Below, in pieces: positions 1 through 11,818 of a stretch of 64,000 bases of DNA (the first letter of the stretch is position 1; the number at the start of each line of letters is the position of its first letter). Source of the DNA: Saxidomus purpurata (Eukaryota > Mollusca > Bivalvia > Venerida > Veneridae); the NCBI GenBank assembly GCA_022818135.1, contig JAFMSR010000009.1, positions 12,917,608-12,981,607 of the forward strand, given 5' to 3'. The translations under genes and the position numbers were made by a program. Under the pieces are notes generated by a model, which was given only the letters and a program-made list of their open reading frames with translations, did not search any database and was not told the origin of the DNA.

Positions 1-1511
1 AAAGGAATGATCATCAAAACTGTTGTAATGTTGAACATTTGCCAAAGCTTGTAAAGAATGTTGAATGCAGTAAAGAACTTAAAGATATCAAAGAAAACTT
101 AGACAAAGTATCAAAAGACATAGAAAAAATAAAAACTCAAATAAAATCAAAAACTGTAATTGCTTCTAACCTGAAATCCAAGGCAAAAGCTACAATTGAA
201 GAACATCAAGACAAACTTATTAGTACCTACAGACAACATCAGAAAGAAATTATCAAACAGTTTGACAAGAAAATGGAAGAAACCATTGCAAAACTGAAAA
301 GTGAAAGGAGAAAACTGACTGAATTAATATACCAAAAGCAATCAAAGTTTGAACAGAATTTACTTCACTCAGAAAATGATACTGTTCAAAAGATTAATGG
401 TTCGCAGGCAACTCTGGAATCTCTGAAAAATAGAAGTACAATATTGTCCAGAGATTTAAAAGAATTATCAGCTTATCTCACACGAGCAGAAGTGTCAGGT
501 CAAAAGTGTAAATTATTTCTTGAAATGAAAGGTGCACAAGAAACTTTGAAAACCCTTGAATGGAAAATACTGCTCTTACAAAGTACATGTACTGACATAC
601 AACACATGTATTACGTAATTGAGCCTCTAAACACAGAAGTATCTGTTGAAACCTTAGAATCCCAAACTACATTTTTTTCCTGTAAAGACTATAACTCAAC
701 CACTGGAAGAACTGCTACTTTTGACAAAGAAATAAAGAGCAAGTTGGGAGAGTTCTCATGTTTATGTCTACTTTCCAAAACTATACATGTACTCATAGTA
801 ACTGACTATGACAGAAACTGTCTCAAAATAATGACAAATATCCAAAACAATACTGAATTATCTTATTCAATAAACATGCATTCTGGTCCCTGGGGTGTCA
901 CTGAAGTTGAAGACAATAAAATTGCTGTTACATTTCCTTTCGAAGGTATAGTAAGATTGATAACATTTTCTGACTCTATGACTGTGATCAACCGTGATTG
1001 TGTAACAGTAGGAGAAGGGTGTCGTGGTATTGCCTATAGTAATAAAAATCTTATAGTGTCTTATAATACCTACCCCGGAAGACTTCAGATACTGGATATG
1101 TCTGGTAATGTACTGGAATGTTTTTATAAAGACTGTGATGGTCAGCCTCTGTTTAGTGAGCCTCGCTACCTGGCTCTCAGTCCAGACAATACAACTATAT
1201 ATGTATCTGACTGGGACACAGACACTGTGACAAGTATGACCTTGGATGGTAAGGTCAAGGCTACCTACAGGGATGATCGGCTGAGAGGAGCACAACAGCT
1301 GACCGTGGATGAGTCAGGCACGGTATATGTGTGTGGATTGTTTTCACACTCTGTTCATCAATTATCATCTGATCTCACCAAAGTGAAGCTGATTTTGCAG
1401 TATACGGGTGAAGTGTACTACCCAACGAGTGTTGCATACTGCCAGAACAACAGCACACTATATGTGGGAATGCAAAACAGCATTAAAGTGTTTAAATTAT
1501 CACTGCAGTAA
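1..1511 (+). CDS. TRIM-like B-box/coiled-coil/beta-propeller protein, 5' partial
   Basis: The reading frame is open from the first full codon at position 3 to TAA at 1509-1511, so the gene runs in from upstream. The first residues contain an H-x2-C element in DHQNCCNVEHLPKLV, which looks like the end of a B-box zinc finger. Nucleotides 60-650 then encode a charged, Lys/Glu-rich segment of coiled-coil character. From about 880 to the stop lie repeated blade-like segments (for example GPWGVTEVEDNKIAV, YLALSPDNTTIYVSDWD and QQLTVDESGTVYVCG) typical of NHL/SMP-30-type propellers. This order is that of the large molluscan TRIM2/TRIM71-like family, whose full members usually begin with a RING that would lie outside the window. 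A ubiquitin-ligase or immune-regulatory role is family inference only. The lack of introns over 1.5 kb is common for this family in bivalves. Confidence 0.88.
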   Translation, partial: RNDHQNCCNVEHLPKLVKNVECSKELKDIKENLDKVSKDIEKIKTQIKSKTVIASNLKSKAKATIEEHQDKLISTYRQHQKEIIKQFDKKMEETIAKLKSERRKLTELIYQKQSKFEQNLLHSENDTVQKINGSQATLESLKNRSTILSRDLKELSAYLTRAEVSGQKCKLFLEMKGAQETLKTLEWKILLLQSTCTDIQHMYYVIEPLNTEVSVETLESQTTFFSCKDYNSTTGRTATFDKEIKSKLGEFSCLCLLSKTIHVLIVTDYDRNCLKIMTNIQNNTELSYSINMHSGPWGVTEVEDNKIAVTFPFEGIVRLITFSDSMTVINRDCVTVGEGCRGIAYSNKNLIVSYNTYPGRLQILDMSGNVLECFYKDCDGQPLFSEPRYLALSPDNTTIYVSDWDTDTVTSMTLDGKVKATYRDDRLRGAQQLTVDESGTVYVCGLFSHSVHQLSSDLTKVKLILQYTGEVYYPTSVAYCQNNSTLYVGMQNSIKVFKLSLQ

Positions 1512-2087
1512 ATTACATAAACAGTTGAATACTGAACTTGCAAACTGATAATTGTATCATACAGAAAGTCTTCAGTTTCAAACGAAACCCAATATCTTCT
1601 GATTTTTGCACACTTTGTCAACACAATAGTGTGTGTATATTGATTACGCATTTTTTTTTTCAACACGAAATCAGTATAGAAAAATGCCCTCGTGTAGAAA
1701 AAGAAAACAATTTTGCAAAAAATATATAAAACAGTAAAGTATAGAAATGTAACTTGGAGAACTGAATGATCAAAGTATTTTTCTGAGTTCTAGCTTTACT
1801 GAGAAAATACATGGGATAAAAGGAATCATTTCTGAGGGCGAATTTTTCAGAGAGCATATTTGACTATTATTGCTATTATCATGATTATGTAATAAACGTT
1901 TGAAAACTTCTTGTCACTTCATCTGCTATTACAAACATATCCAGTCAACTTGTGTACTTGTTTTGCCTTTAATCACATATGCTAATGTGATCTCAAGAAA
2001 TAAAGCAGGTGTTATGGTTCTTGTATATTGCACCCTCAGTAGTTAGCCACTAAATTTTTATAGGAATATTACCGATTTTGGTTTGGT
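1512..2087. other. 3' UTR and intergenic DNA
   Basis: This AT-rich sequence follows the TRIM-like stop. The first about 400 bases are likely 3' UTR. The short open frames on both strands show no recognisable domain. Confidence 0.5.
1891..1896 (+). promoter_or_regulatory. candidate poly(A) signal AATAAA
   Basis: A canonical AATAAA hexamer lies 380 bases after the TRIM-like stop codon, on the same strand. It is a plausible 3' end for that transcript. In AT-rich DNA such hexamers also arise by chance, so this is only positional support. Confidence 0.4.
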
Positions 2088-2203
2088 TTTGAGATTAACG
2101 CCCGTTTTTCAACATTATTTAAGTCATATGGGCAGTTAACTTAACCATAGTTCCTTAGAATGACTAGTTCTAGACCCTATCCTCCATTTGAAACTGTCAG
2201 AAC
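2088..2203. repeat. fragment of a widespread molluscan interspersed repeat
   Basis: The segment contains 'ttaacgcccgtttttcaac', 'agtcatatgggcagttaac' and 'ttaaccatagttcct' in this order. From memory this matches the core of a very abundant bivalve/gastropod short interspersed repeat. It is truncated on both sides and I did not search it against a repeat library. Confidence 0.45.
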
Positions 2204-2204
2204 T

Positions 2205-5118
2205 GGGGGGCATCTGGGACTCGGAGCAGCTATCTTTAGCTTAAGAAACAGGTGGAGTAGAACTTTCTTCGTTTTTTTATTTATAATTTAATGTGTCCCT
2301 TTGAACAGGTAACCTGCACAGACGTCGAGTGCAATGGAATACCTACACGCCAATGTATTTTTCTTGGAATATCATTGCACTTACAAGTAATTACCACGAG
2401 TAAAGAAACGCAAAACCGTTTAAAATTTCAATTTCAGTTGGAAACGGCCTATTAACATTTCAGTTTTACAAATGATGTAGTGTTTTGGCATGCTATCCTA
2501 AAATCTGAACCCTCCTTGATACTACCGTGAAGTATCAGATTCATTAGCCCAGGATTGACGAAGATAGCAACGATTAAACTTGCACGGATGAGAAAAAATG
2601 GCTAACTGTAACAACGGAGCATGTTTTGAACAACTAACGCTGAATTGCTCAAGGAAGTTCGGAACGCGGAGTTCTATTCAATATATTATTTTAAGTTGAT
2701 ATTTTGAATATATGTTTTTTGGTTTCTACGAATATAGACTTTTGTAGAACAGATTACCCTGTTTAAATGTGTAATATACTTGATTCCAATGCCACTGAAA
2801 GTGCGTATCATCCGTCCACACTTCTAAGCCCATACAAGTATTTCTTCATCCGAAGATGCACTACGTCTACTATATGAACAGCTTTATCTATCATTATTAT
2901 CCAACCAAATACTTTATTGAAAAGTGTTGTAGGTTTCACCGAAGATGAATATAATCAGACTGTTTTCTGTCTGTTTACCGACTTTGAAAGAGATACGAAG
3001 TTCAAAATGCAAGTATGCAGTCACTGTGTCTTAAGTGTCCCCCAGACCCCTTGACAGCTCCGACTCAAATCAAACCGCAGAAGCGAACTGTAGTACGTTT
3101 GCTTCAGAATCACCCGTGCTGGTTTCGATCATCACCACACCGGGGAGTATCACGTGATCTCAATAGTACACTGTCCGCACAAAATGGCTGCAGAAATCGC
3201 CACTTCGACCAAGAAATAAGGGGTAAGCTCATTGTTATTGATATTTTAAGATATGCAGAATAGGCGCAAAGTACCCGCATAATAAAAATGATTACTTACA
3301 ATCTCTTCGTTTTTCCGAAGTTTTCTTGGTTTAGGCCTGAAACTCTATACAGATAATATTTTTTTAAGTACATTGTCTGAACAAACATTTAATTTGCGTA
3401 TTTCAGCGCTAAAAGCATATATAATGCACGATCTTCTATAAAATAATGATTTAATGTGTGAATGTATCCTTCGTGACAAGTTTCCAGTGTTTTTTCGGTG
3501 TTTGAAAAAAAGTTATGGATTTTTTTCATAGCGAGTACATTGTCTGAACAAAATAATATGAGTACATTGTCTGAACGTTTTTTTTTCAATGTATCTACTG
3601 GCTCATTTATATTCATTTCTTTGTAGTTTGGGGCATCGAAGCAAGCATTTCCTTCCAGCTGTTGCCTGTTTCTCACGTTTTTTAGAGATTGGAAGGTAAG
3701 AGTCAAGAGTATTTTTTTTTAATTCTGGAAAATTCAATCCAATGTTCATGAGCGATACATACTCTTGTAAAGAACTGAACATTTGTAAAATGTAAGATGT
3801 TTATTTTGAAAACAGTTCAATATCTAGTCTTCACCGTCAGTGATTCATATTCTAATTTAACAAAGTGAAAAATTTAGTTTGTGTTGGTGCACTTGTATTG
3901 CAAAGTCTTTATGAATATAACTGATACTACATGAATATACAATACAAGTTAGTCGTATTTTCCTTCTTGTAGACTTACTATAATAAGACAACTGATTGGG
4001 GACAAAATGTATTCCGTTTTGCGCTTTTCAGCTGCGATACAATGGTTGTTTTTGAGCATCGTTGAAGTGAATTTTGCTCCGCTCGTGTTTTCTTCTGTCG
4101 ATGAAGCGACAACGATGGCTTCTTATGACGCATTCTGAAGGAAAATACGACTAACTTGTATTGTATATTCATGTAGTATCAGTTATATCCATAAAGACTT
4201 TGCAATACAAGTGCACCAACACAAACTAAATTTTTCACTTTGTTAAATTAGAATATGAATCACTGACGGTGAAGACTAGATATTGAACTGTTTTCAAAAT
4301 AAACATCTTACATTTTACAAATGTTCAGTTCTTTACAAGAGTATGTATCGCTCAGGAACATTGGATTGAATTTTCTAGAATTAAAAAAAATACTCTTGAC
4401 TCTTATCTTCCAATCTCTAAAAAACGTGACAAACAGGCAACAGCAGGAACGAAATGCTTGCTTCGATGCCCCAAACTACAAAGAAATGAATATAAATGAG
4501 CCAGTAGATACATTGAAAAAAAAAACGTTCAGACAATGTACTCATATTATTTTGTTCAGACAATGTACTCGCTATGAAAAAAATCCATAACTTTTTTTTC
4601 AAACACCGAAAAAACACTGGAAACTTGTCACGAAGGATACATTCACACATTAAATCATTATTTTATAGAAGATTGTGCATTATATATGCTTTTAGCGCTG
4701 AAATACGCAAATTAAATGTTTGTTCAGACAATGTACTTAAAAAAATATTATCTGTATAGAGTTTCAGGCCTAAACCAAGAAAACTTCGGAAAAACGAAGA
4801 GATTGTTAGTAATTATTTTTATTATGCGGGTACTTTGCGCCTATTCTGCATATCTTAAAATATCAATAACAATGAGCTTACCCCTTATTTCTTGGTCGAA
4901 GTGGCGATTTCTGCAGCCATTTTGTGCGGACAGTGTACTATTGAGATCACGTGATACTCCCCGGTGTCGTATGTGATGTAACGCACTGCGTATAATGCGC
5001 CTTATAACACCATATTGTACAGTTACATTTGGTGTCTTGTGTACAACGTTATTTCACTTATATCAATGTTTTGTGCGCGCCAAACACCACTCATGTACTT
5101 GCTTGGTAGTTATAGTCG
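2205..5118 (+). mobile_element. TIR element copy 1, decayed and interrupted
   Basis: Positions 2205-3136 and 4968-5118 align in order with the intact element at 10704-11818. Shared landmarks include 'aacctgcacag', 'cctacacgccaatgtattt', 'gagtaaagaaacgcaaaac', 'ctccttgatactaccgtg' and 'actgtgtctt(a/g)agtgtccc'. The terminal heptamers are missing at both ends. The two halves are separated by the foldback at 3137-4967, which therefore inserted into an older copy. No transposase is present, so the copy is non-autonomous. Confidence 0.75.
3137..4967. mobile_element. 1831-bp foldback (long inverted repeat) element
   Basis: The left arm 3137-3966 is nearly the exact reverse complement of the right arm 4137-4967 (about 830 bp each), with a 170-bp unique loop at 3967-4136. 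The outer ends read acaccggggagtatcacgtg and its complement. Spot comparisons show only a few mismatches per hundred bases, so the arms are young or kept alike by gene conversion. It sits inside copy 1 of the TIR element; the homologous point in the copy at 10704-11818, near 11535, lacks it. I see no unambiguous target duplication and no coding potential beyond mirrored chance ORFs. Confidence 0.85.
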
Positions 5119-5429
5119 CATTTGCGGTTCAAACCTTTTTATACTGGTGTGTATAGCACAAAAGATAGTGAAGGTAAAAATTAGTTTATAACGGTTAGTA
5201 ATTATTACTCCTATAACATTTGACTTTAAATACGACAATAACGGACATAATGAACAACTTTTGCAAATTGAATTGTCGCTCAATATAAACTTCCTGGACG
5301 AGCTCATTTTACCTCACAGTGACAGTATTTATTTAGAAGCATTGACAAACACCCTTCGTAGGTCCCATATTTGCTCAAGGTGTTTATGTAGGTCAACTGA
5401 TGTCAATGTCCTTCCGTGACCATTTGTAT
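5119..5429. other. unassigned intergenic DNA
   Basis: AT-rich sequence between repeats. No gene, RNA or repeat is recognised. Confidence 0.4.
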
Positions 5430-5865
5430 ATTAACGTTATATTACCCTTCAAAATAGTTTTGCTTCTATAGTTAAGAATGATGCTCGAAACACAGTGGAT
5501 GCTTTAAAAACATATAAAAAATAAGTTTTACCTTCTTGTAGGCTTGTTTTGGGGAGGCTGCGTTTTTGGTACGTGGCATTCCCTGTTTGATATTATTTTT
5601 GTTTTTACCAAGTTATTTCTGTTATTGACAAATACAATTAAGATATACATAACGGAAGGGGGGGGGGGGAGGCTGGGGGTTTACTGCTGTAGGATAGTCA
5701 AAAAAGATTTTTACAGATATCCTCTATATTTAATGTGAATAAAACTGTTATACAGATCTTTATTTTTGGGTTATAACCATGGCATTGTTTATTATTCTAG
5801 GATATAAATCACTGATTAATGTTTAAATTAAAAGTTTGATGGTAACTTTGAACAGTAGTATCACT
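5430..5865 (+). repeat. dispersed repeat, copy 1 of 2
   Basis: This matches 24745-25075 in the same orientation through shared blocks such as 'tacccttcaaaat', 'aattaagatata', 'gggttata(a/g)c(c/t)atggcaa/ttg' and 'atcactgattaatgttt'. This copy has an extra segment around 5545-5600 and a G-run near 5659 absent from the other. It has no coding capacity and its type is not identified. Confidence 0.65.
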
Positions 5866-6782
5866 TTAAAGCAAACCTATACTGATGTTGATAAAGATCG
5901 GACTAGTATGTAATCCATCTAATTTGATTGAAATAATGTATTGTATCATATTTTACATGTTTATGATATTTGCTACATAAGTTATTGATAATAAAACCTG
6001 CATTAAATGTGCAAAATAATCTTATGGAAGAATATCCATTTTCCTGCTTTATTACGATAACAGTGAGTTATCTTTCTTTGTAATTACGTGCTTGCCAAAG
6101 CAAAATCCCTCCGCGTTTGTTCGGGGAAAAAAAAGAATGAATAAATATTTTGACCACGGCACTTCCGCGTTTGTCCATTTGAAGTAAACCAGGTCCCAGC
6201 ATACAAACAGTACTAAATACAGAACCGAAACTTCACTCTAATGTGGCATTTTATTCTAGAACAGAGGATCATTTGTACATTTACTAATAAACTTCACGGA
6301 GTAGTTTACACCGGTGCATTGCCGAAACATCTTGGGGAAAATATTATAAACAATTACGTCCACGTGTTTTTTTAGTTGTGAACAGGACGCCGCAAGCCTG
6401 AAACCCTGTAATGAACTTTGTACACGTATTTACACCCTATGATATCTTTTATATTTTTATAATATTTTATCTAAAAACCCATCCCCGAGAAGCAATTTTA
6501 TGTAATTTCAACCTGTTATTCTAAAACCATGTGTAGCCAGAAACATAGATTACTTCTTGAGGTTTCAAATGACTTTTTGCAATATCTTTAATATCAATAT
6601 TTAGTTTATTAATAACATTTTCTCTGAGAATAAAATGACCAGACATTGAGTTTCAGTTCAATCAAAACTGCTTTTATCTTATAATGTTCCCTGCTCCGGT
6701 TCCCTTTTTGACTGTACATACCCCAGTTTGATTGTTCATTATTTCTATCAGAATAATTTTTATTGTGTTTATCATTAAATGA
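5866..6782. other. unassigned intergenic DNA
   Basis: AT-rich and without recognised features. Nothing here resembles an exon or RNA gene. Confidence 0.4.
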
Positions 6783-7600
6783 CTAAAATTCCCATGTCGC
6801 ATGTGAGTGTACTTGTGAATGAGTGTTATTGTTTCTAACATTATATGAGAGACCTTGTTTCTCTTTACTTCTTAAGTTACTGTTCCTATGCTGTTCTGAT
6901 CTATAGCCACTTATATCACTGCGATATTCATGATCTTTATGTTGATCACTATGTGAAATTTCTTCATGTTGATCACTGTTGTGATAATCTATTACAACCT
7001 TTGAGCTTTTAATGGTTAAGTTTCTGTCTCCCATTCTTACCACAATCACCAGTGTACGCATATTAGTTGTTAATCTTCGTTCCTGAATGGTCTGATCATT
7101 TTGAATGGTCGCTTTGAATAGTTTCCTGTATATCTTAACTTATTCTTTGAGAATATGATCTTCTTCTGGTCATTCCACTTTTTGCATTTAGCAATGATCA
7201 CTCCTTCCCTTACAGCTGACGCAACTGTTACTTCTTGTTATTTCAATCAATTATTCACCATGGCGTTAATTTTATTTTCAACATTTTCGTTTACGGTTTC
7301 TGGTTAACCTTGTACAACAATATTAAGTGCTAACATTACACTGAGCTTTAGATTCCTGTACATAATGTATTCCTGTTTAATTCTCTTTGTCTTTCATTTA
7401 GTCTGGAGTCAATATCATTGATATCAATCATGATATCCTGCTTAAAAGTATCTAATTTTTTTATCAAAGTCATTTCTGAATTACTGTTTCAGAACTTACT
7501 CTTTTATCCATAATTTTTATATCTTTGTCCATAATTTTTAGTAATCACTTTCTCAGATCTGTTATTTTTTCCTTCAATACGATCAAGTCGAAAAACAAAC
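6783..7600 (-). pseudogene. LINE ORF1-like relic
   Basis: On the minus strand the translation, through several frameshifts and stops, gives pieces typical of the ORF1 proteins of bivalve LINEs. A coiled-coil-like piece (LDTFKQDIMIDINDID, RLNERQRELNR) lies at about 7380-7450. IAKCKKWNDQKKIIFSKNKL lies at about 7135-7195, and IQNDQTIQERRLTTNM then MRTLVIVVRMGDRNLTIK at about 7000-7110. The last reading frame stays open to 6783. Such proteins bind the element's RNA. The relic cannot encode a working protein and no reverse transcriptase follows. Family assignment is by motif memory and is fairly firm for retroelement origin, less so for the clade. Confidence 0.65.
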
Positions 7601-8047
7601 AACTCGTTGAATTGAACTCCGCGTTCCAAGCTTCCTCGAGCAGGGTTGCTACATAATCATTGTTAGCCGTTCAAAACATGCTCCGTAGTTCCAGTTGGCC
7701 ATCTTTTTTCTCATCCGTGCAAGTTTAAACGTTCCTGTCTTCGTTAATCCTGGGCTAATGAAGGTTCGATTTTAGGATAGCATACCAAAACACTACAATA
7801 TTCGTAAAACGGTTTTGCGTTTTTTACTCGTGGTAAGTATTTGTAAGTGTAATGATATTCCAAGAAAAATGCATTGGCGTGTAGGTATTTCATTGATCTC
7901 CTAGTCCTCGCACGTTAACTGTTCATAGTGTTACATATAATTAAAAAAAAATAAAAAAAATTCTACACCACCTATTTCTTTAGCTAAAAATGGCTGCTCT
8001 GAATCCAAGATGCCCTCCGAGTTCAAAACCGTAGGATCGTCACTGTG
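7601..8047 (-). mobile_element. TIR element copy 3, partial, with one intact terminus
   Basis: Read on the minus strand from 8047, this begins CACAGTGA and runs through the same landmarks as the left part of the element at 10704: the TIR, the 'cctacacgccaatg' block, 'gcgttt..tactcgtgg', and the block around 'acggagcatgttttgaa'. Homology stops near 7600, where the LINE ORF1-like sequence begins. The other TIR is absent. Confidence 0.7.
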
Positions 8048-8139
8048 TTATAAATTAATGAAACATGCAGAAAGGGCCTAAATGGCCCTATATCAATCAC
8101 ATGAGACCTATATATGACAATATGTTATTAAACTTCAAA
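8048..8139. repeat. start of a bivalve-type interspersed repeat
   Basis: The text 'gggcctaaatggccctata' is a version of the complementary 'gggcc-n-ggccct' head seen on other repeats here (51680, 60490, 61246). It leads directly into the tandem units that follow. Confidence 0.5.
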
Positions 8140-9075
8140 CTTAAACTATATATCATAAACACACACATTCTGTTTGACCTTGACAAGGCAAACATTTTGA
8201 CCAATTTACATGATGACTGGATGGCTTACCTGTCACCTGTATGGCATATACAAGGTTTTAAACCAAGTGACCTAGTATTTGACCTCAGATTACCCATATT
8301 CAAACTCAACATAAATTTTATCGAGACAATCATACTGATTAAAGTTCATGGAGATACACTGAAAAATGCAACATGTATTGCGAACACAAGGTTTTTATGT
8401 GATTTAACTCGCATATTCAAACTCGATTTAGATTGCATCAGGATAATCATTCTGACCAAGTTTCATGAATATTCAATGAAAAATGCAACTTCTATTGCAT
8501 ACACAAACGTTTTCTAAGATTTGATCCCGTGACCTAGGTTTTGACCCCGTACAATGTATATTCAGTCTCGACCTCGATTTTATCAAGGTAATCATTCCGA
8601 CCAATAGTCATGAAGATCCAATGAAAAATGCAACCTCTATTTCATACACAAGGTTTTTATATGGTTTGTCTCCGTGACCTAGTGTTTCTTTACTCAAGAT
8701 GATTACTGATTAAGTTTCTTGAAGATCCGATGAAAAATGCAGTCTGTATTGCATACTATTGCATTCTATGATTTGACCCCGTGACCTAGCTTTACAGCCC
8801 TGAAAACCAATATCAAAAGTTGATCTAGATCAAGGCAATCATACTGTCTAGGTTTCGAGAAGATCCAGAGAAAATTGCAACCTTTATTGCATACACAAGG
8901 ATTTTTTTTTATATTATTTGACCCCGTTACCTAGTTTTTGACCCAAAATGACCCACATTCGAACTCGACCTAGATCCTATGAAGGTTGTCATTCTGACTA
9001 AGTTTCATTAGATCCAGTGAAAAATACGCTCTCTATTGCATATACAAGGTTAAATGTGGACAGACAGCCGACAGA
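8140..9075. repeat. degenerate tandem repeat, about 110-150 bp period
   Basis: About six diverged units each contain, in order, 'tttga(c)cc(c)gtgacctag', 'cattctgaccaagtttcatg', 'gatccaatgaaaaatgcaac' and 'tattgcatacacaagg'. The 150-codon open frame over 8065-8517 is a by-product of this repetition and matches no known protein. The array ends in a 'gtggacagacagccgacagaaagac' tail typical of these bivalve interspersed repeats. Confidence 0.7.
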
Positions 9076-9239
9076 AAGACATTTCGTACTCAGGTGAGCT
9101 AACAAAGGGAAATAACTTACTAAGAAAAATAATGCTGCAAGTGTTCTATTCTTGGGCTTTGACCTTCTGTCTGTGCTACACTTCTGAAGTGAAGTCAATG
9201 AGAGAAAAAGACTGATCCAAAATATTAAAATTATTAGGA

Positions 9240-9895
9240 TGGATGGTTGTTAGTCTTCTGTCAACATTTTGATTCAAACGACATCTCATCTGAACCACTG
9301 GGCTAAAGTTGATGAAACTTGGCAGGGATGTTCCTTGCATAAAGCTCTACCAAAATTGTTCAAAGAATATCATTAAAAGCATAACTCTTGTTGCTATGGC
9401 AAAAAATAGGAAAATTTTTTTTTTTAATCTTCTCCTCTGAAACCACAAGGCCTAAAGATTAGATATTTGGCATGCAGCATTATCTAGTGGACCTCTACCA
9501 AGATTGTTCAAATTATGACCCCCGGATCAAAATTAACCTCGCCCGGGGGTCACTTAATAATACATAGGCTTATACAGCAAAAACTTTAAAAATCTTCTTT
9601 TCTGAAACCTCAGGGCCGAGAGCTTAGATATTTAGCATGTAGCATTGCCTAGTAGACCTCTTCAAAGTTTGTTCAGATAATGTCCCAGGGGTAAATATTG
9701 GCCCCGCCCAGGGGGTCACTTGTTTTACAAAGTCATATAGCACATTGCATAGAGCTTAGATATTTGGTAGTATGTAACATTGTCTAGTGGTTTTCCACTT
9801 ACTTTGGTCAAATCATACCTCTTGAGTCAAAACTGACCACACCCACCAGGCAAGTGGACTTATGTTGTAGGTAAGCGATATAGGGCTACCATGCA
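9240..9895. repeat. interspersed repeat of the 'tctgaaaccac...ctctaccaagattg' family
   Basis: Repeated phrases 'gatatttggcatg', 'gacctctaccaagattgttc', 'cccgggggtcact' and a terminal 'gtaagcgatatagggct' recur in related form at 38590-39170, 48770-49370 and, inverted, at 51670-52250. It is internally tandem and non-coding. Confidence 0.6.
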
Positions 9896-10698
9896 TGCGA
9901 AAGACATGAAATCGTTCATTCTTTGTTATACAATTATACAATTAATAAAATGGTAAACGAATATCACATTGATACATTTACTAGGAATTCATTAAAAAAA
10001 GCGCAAACACAATTTCGAATTCAGATTTAAAATATAATATTTATTATTATATTTATATAATATATTGTCTTAAACAAACAATGTGAAATTGTTTATTTAA
10101 AATTATTGTGGTCCCATAAATCATCAAAGGGAATTTCTAGCCACTGACTTATGAATGGATTAGGATGGATGAAATGCTATGAAAATATCACAAAAATAAT
10201 GGGTTATCCATGTTGATACGAGTCTACAATGTAACTTCGCACCATTTGACAAACATATCCCCACTAATAAATACAAGCTGATGACCATCTTGTGTAAAAG
10301 AGCCAAACTGTTGTGACCATTTAAAAGAGAATCACATATTAGGAATATCCGTTCATCATTTTCGTTCATCCGAAATCATTTTAAATTTGATACAGCAGTT
10401 TAAGAGATGTATTTTAAACATTTTACTATGTTTTGCCTTGATGGCCATGTTCTGCAACGGAGCAAAACCCATCTGAACAAATTTGGTTGAGGCTCACCTG
10501 AAGAACATTTGTGCAAAATAATTACCAAAACAGACGAGTAGTTAAGGGGGAGTTGTCGTTTAATTGTTTTTCCCCTCTATTTTTAGCCCTGATGGCCAGC
10601 TTGTGATCTTTGCCTGAGGATCATATAAGGAACATTTCTTATGCATTTGTTTAATTATTTGACCAACAGTTCCTAACAGCGAGCTAAAAACTGGCAGG
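9896..10698. other. unassigned intergenic DNA
   Basis: AT-rich sequence without recognised genes. 10430-10640 has scattered similarity in style to the bivalve interspersed repeats ('gatggccatgttctgcaac', 'gatggccagcttgtgatc'). Confidence 0.4.
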
Positions 10699-10703
10699 TA
10701 AAA

Positions 10704-11818
10704 CACAGTGATGACCCTAAGGCTTTGAATTCTAAGGGTATCTCGAACTCTGAGCAGCTATTTTAGTCTGGAAACAGGTGGTGTAGAATTTTCTTTGTTT
10801 TTTTATAATTGTATGTGTCTCTATGAACAGGTAACCTGCACAGCCTGTGAGAGCAATGAAATACCTACACGCCAATGTATTTCTCTTGGACTATCTTTGA
10901 ACTAACAAGCAATTACGGCGAGTAAAGAAACGCAAAACCGTTTAAAATTCAGCCAGAAACGGCCTAATAATATTTCAGTTTTACAAATGATGTAGTATTT
11001 TGACATGTTATCCTAAAATCCTAGAACCCTCCTTGATACTACCGTGAAGTATCGGGTTAATTAGCCCAGGACTGGCGAAGATATGAACGTTTAAATTTGC
11101 ACAGATGAGAAAAAAATGGCTAACTGGAACGACGGAGCATGTTTTGAATGGCTAACTGTGAACGCTGTGCAACGCTGCTAGAGGAAGCTTGGAACGCCGA
11201 GTTCCATTCAATAAATATTTTGCTATTTCGACTAAACATTGTAACTTTAACTCGATACTTTGAACATATGTTGTCAGTTTCTATGAATAAAGACTTTTGT
11301 AAAATAAATTACTCTGTTTACAATGTATATTTTCACTTTTTAATACAATGGATGGCCCTGAAAGTGCGTATTATCCGCCCATGTGTACCTTCTCGCACTT
11401 CTATACCCATATAAGTATTTCTTCATCACTGTGTCTTGAGTGTCCCCCAGAACCGTGACAGCTCAGACTCAAATCTAACCGCCGTAGCGTTTGTCTCTGA
11501 ATCATCTGTACTGGTTTCGGTCAACACCAGCCGTGTGATGTAACGCACAACGTATAGTTCGCACTTGTGACCGCTTCAGTGGTACAGTTACCTTTAATGC
11601 CTTGCGCACAACGTTATTTCACTTTGCTGAATACTTTTATACCAACGTTTTATGTGCGCCAAACACAACCCAGGTACTTACTTGGTGGTTATGGTCGTGC
11701 AGGTTACCTGTTCATAGAGATACATACAATTATAAAAAAAACAAAGAAAATTCTACACCACCTGTTTCCAGGCTAAAAATAGCTGCTCAGAATTCAAAGC
11801 CGTAGGATCATCACTGTG
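10704..11818 (+). mobile_element. complete non-autonomous TIR transposon with CACAGTG ends and 5-bp duplication
   Basis: The element starts CACAGTGATGACCC at 10704 and ends ...TCACTGTG at 11818. The terminal inverted repeats are about 110-130 bp, with the left carrying a roughly 18-bp insertion near 10732. It is flanked by the direct repeat TAAAA at 10699-10703 and 11819-11823. The interior has no transposase; its longest frame (11148-11414) has no known domain, although its early residues around LLEEAWNAEF also appear in frame next to the LINE ORF1-like relic. Two other partial copies lie at 2205-5118 and 7601-8047. A heptamer CACAGTG with 5-bp duplications is characteristic of Transib/RAG-type transposons; the assignment is inference, and the duplication is AT-rich whereas Transib usually targets GC-rich sites. 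Confidence 0.82.

Noticed and set aside
867..1295. 142-codon minus-strand frame
   Set aside because: It is the antisense shadow of the TRIM-like propeller.
3389..4759. Mirrored open frames in the foldback arms
   Set aside because: The same frames appear on opposite strands because the arms are inverted copies; they have no domain and low complexity.
8065..8517. 150-codon open frame
   Set aside because: It lies across degenerate tandem repeats, has no domain and follows the repeat phrasing.
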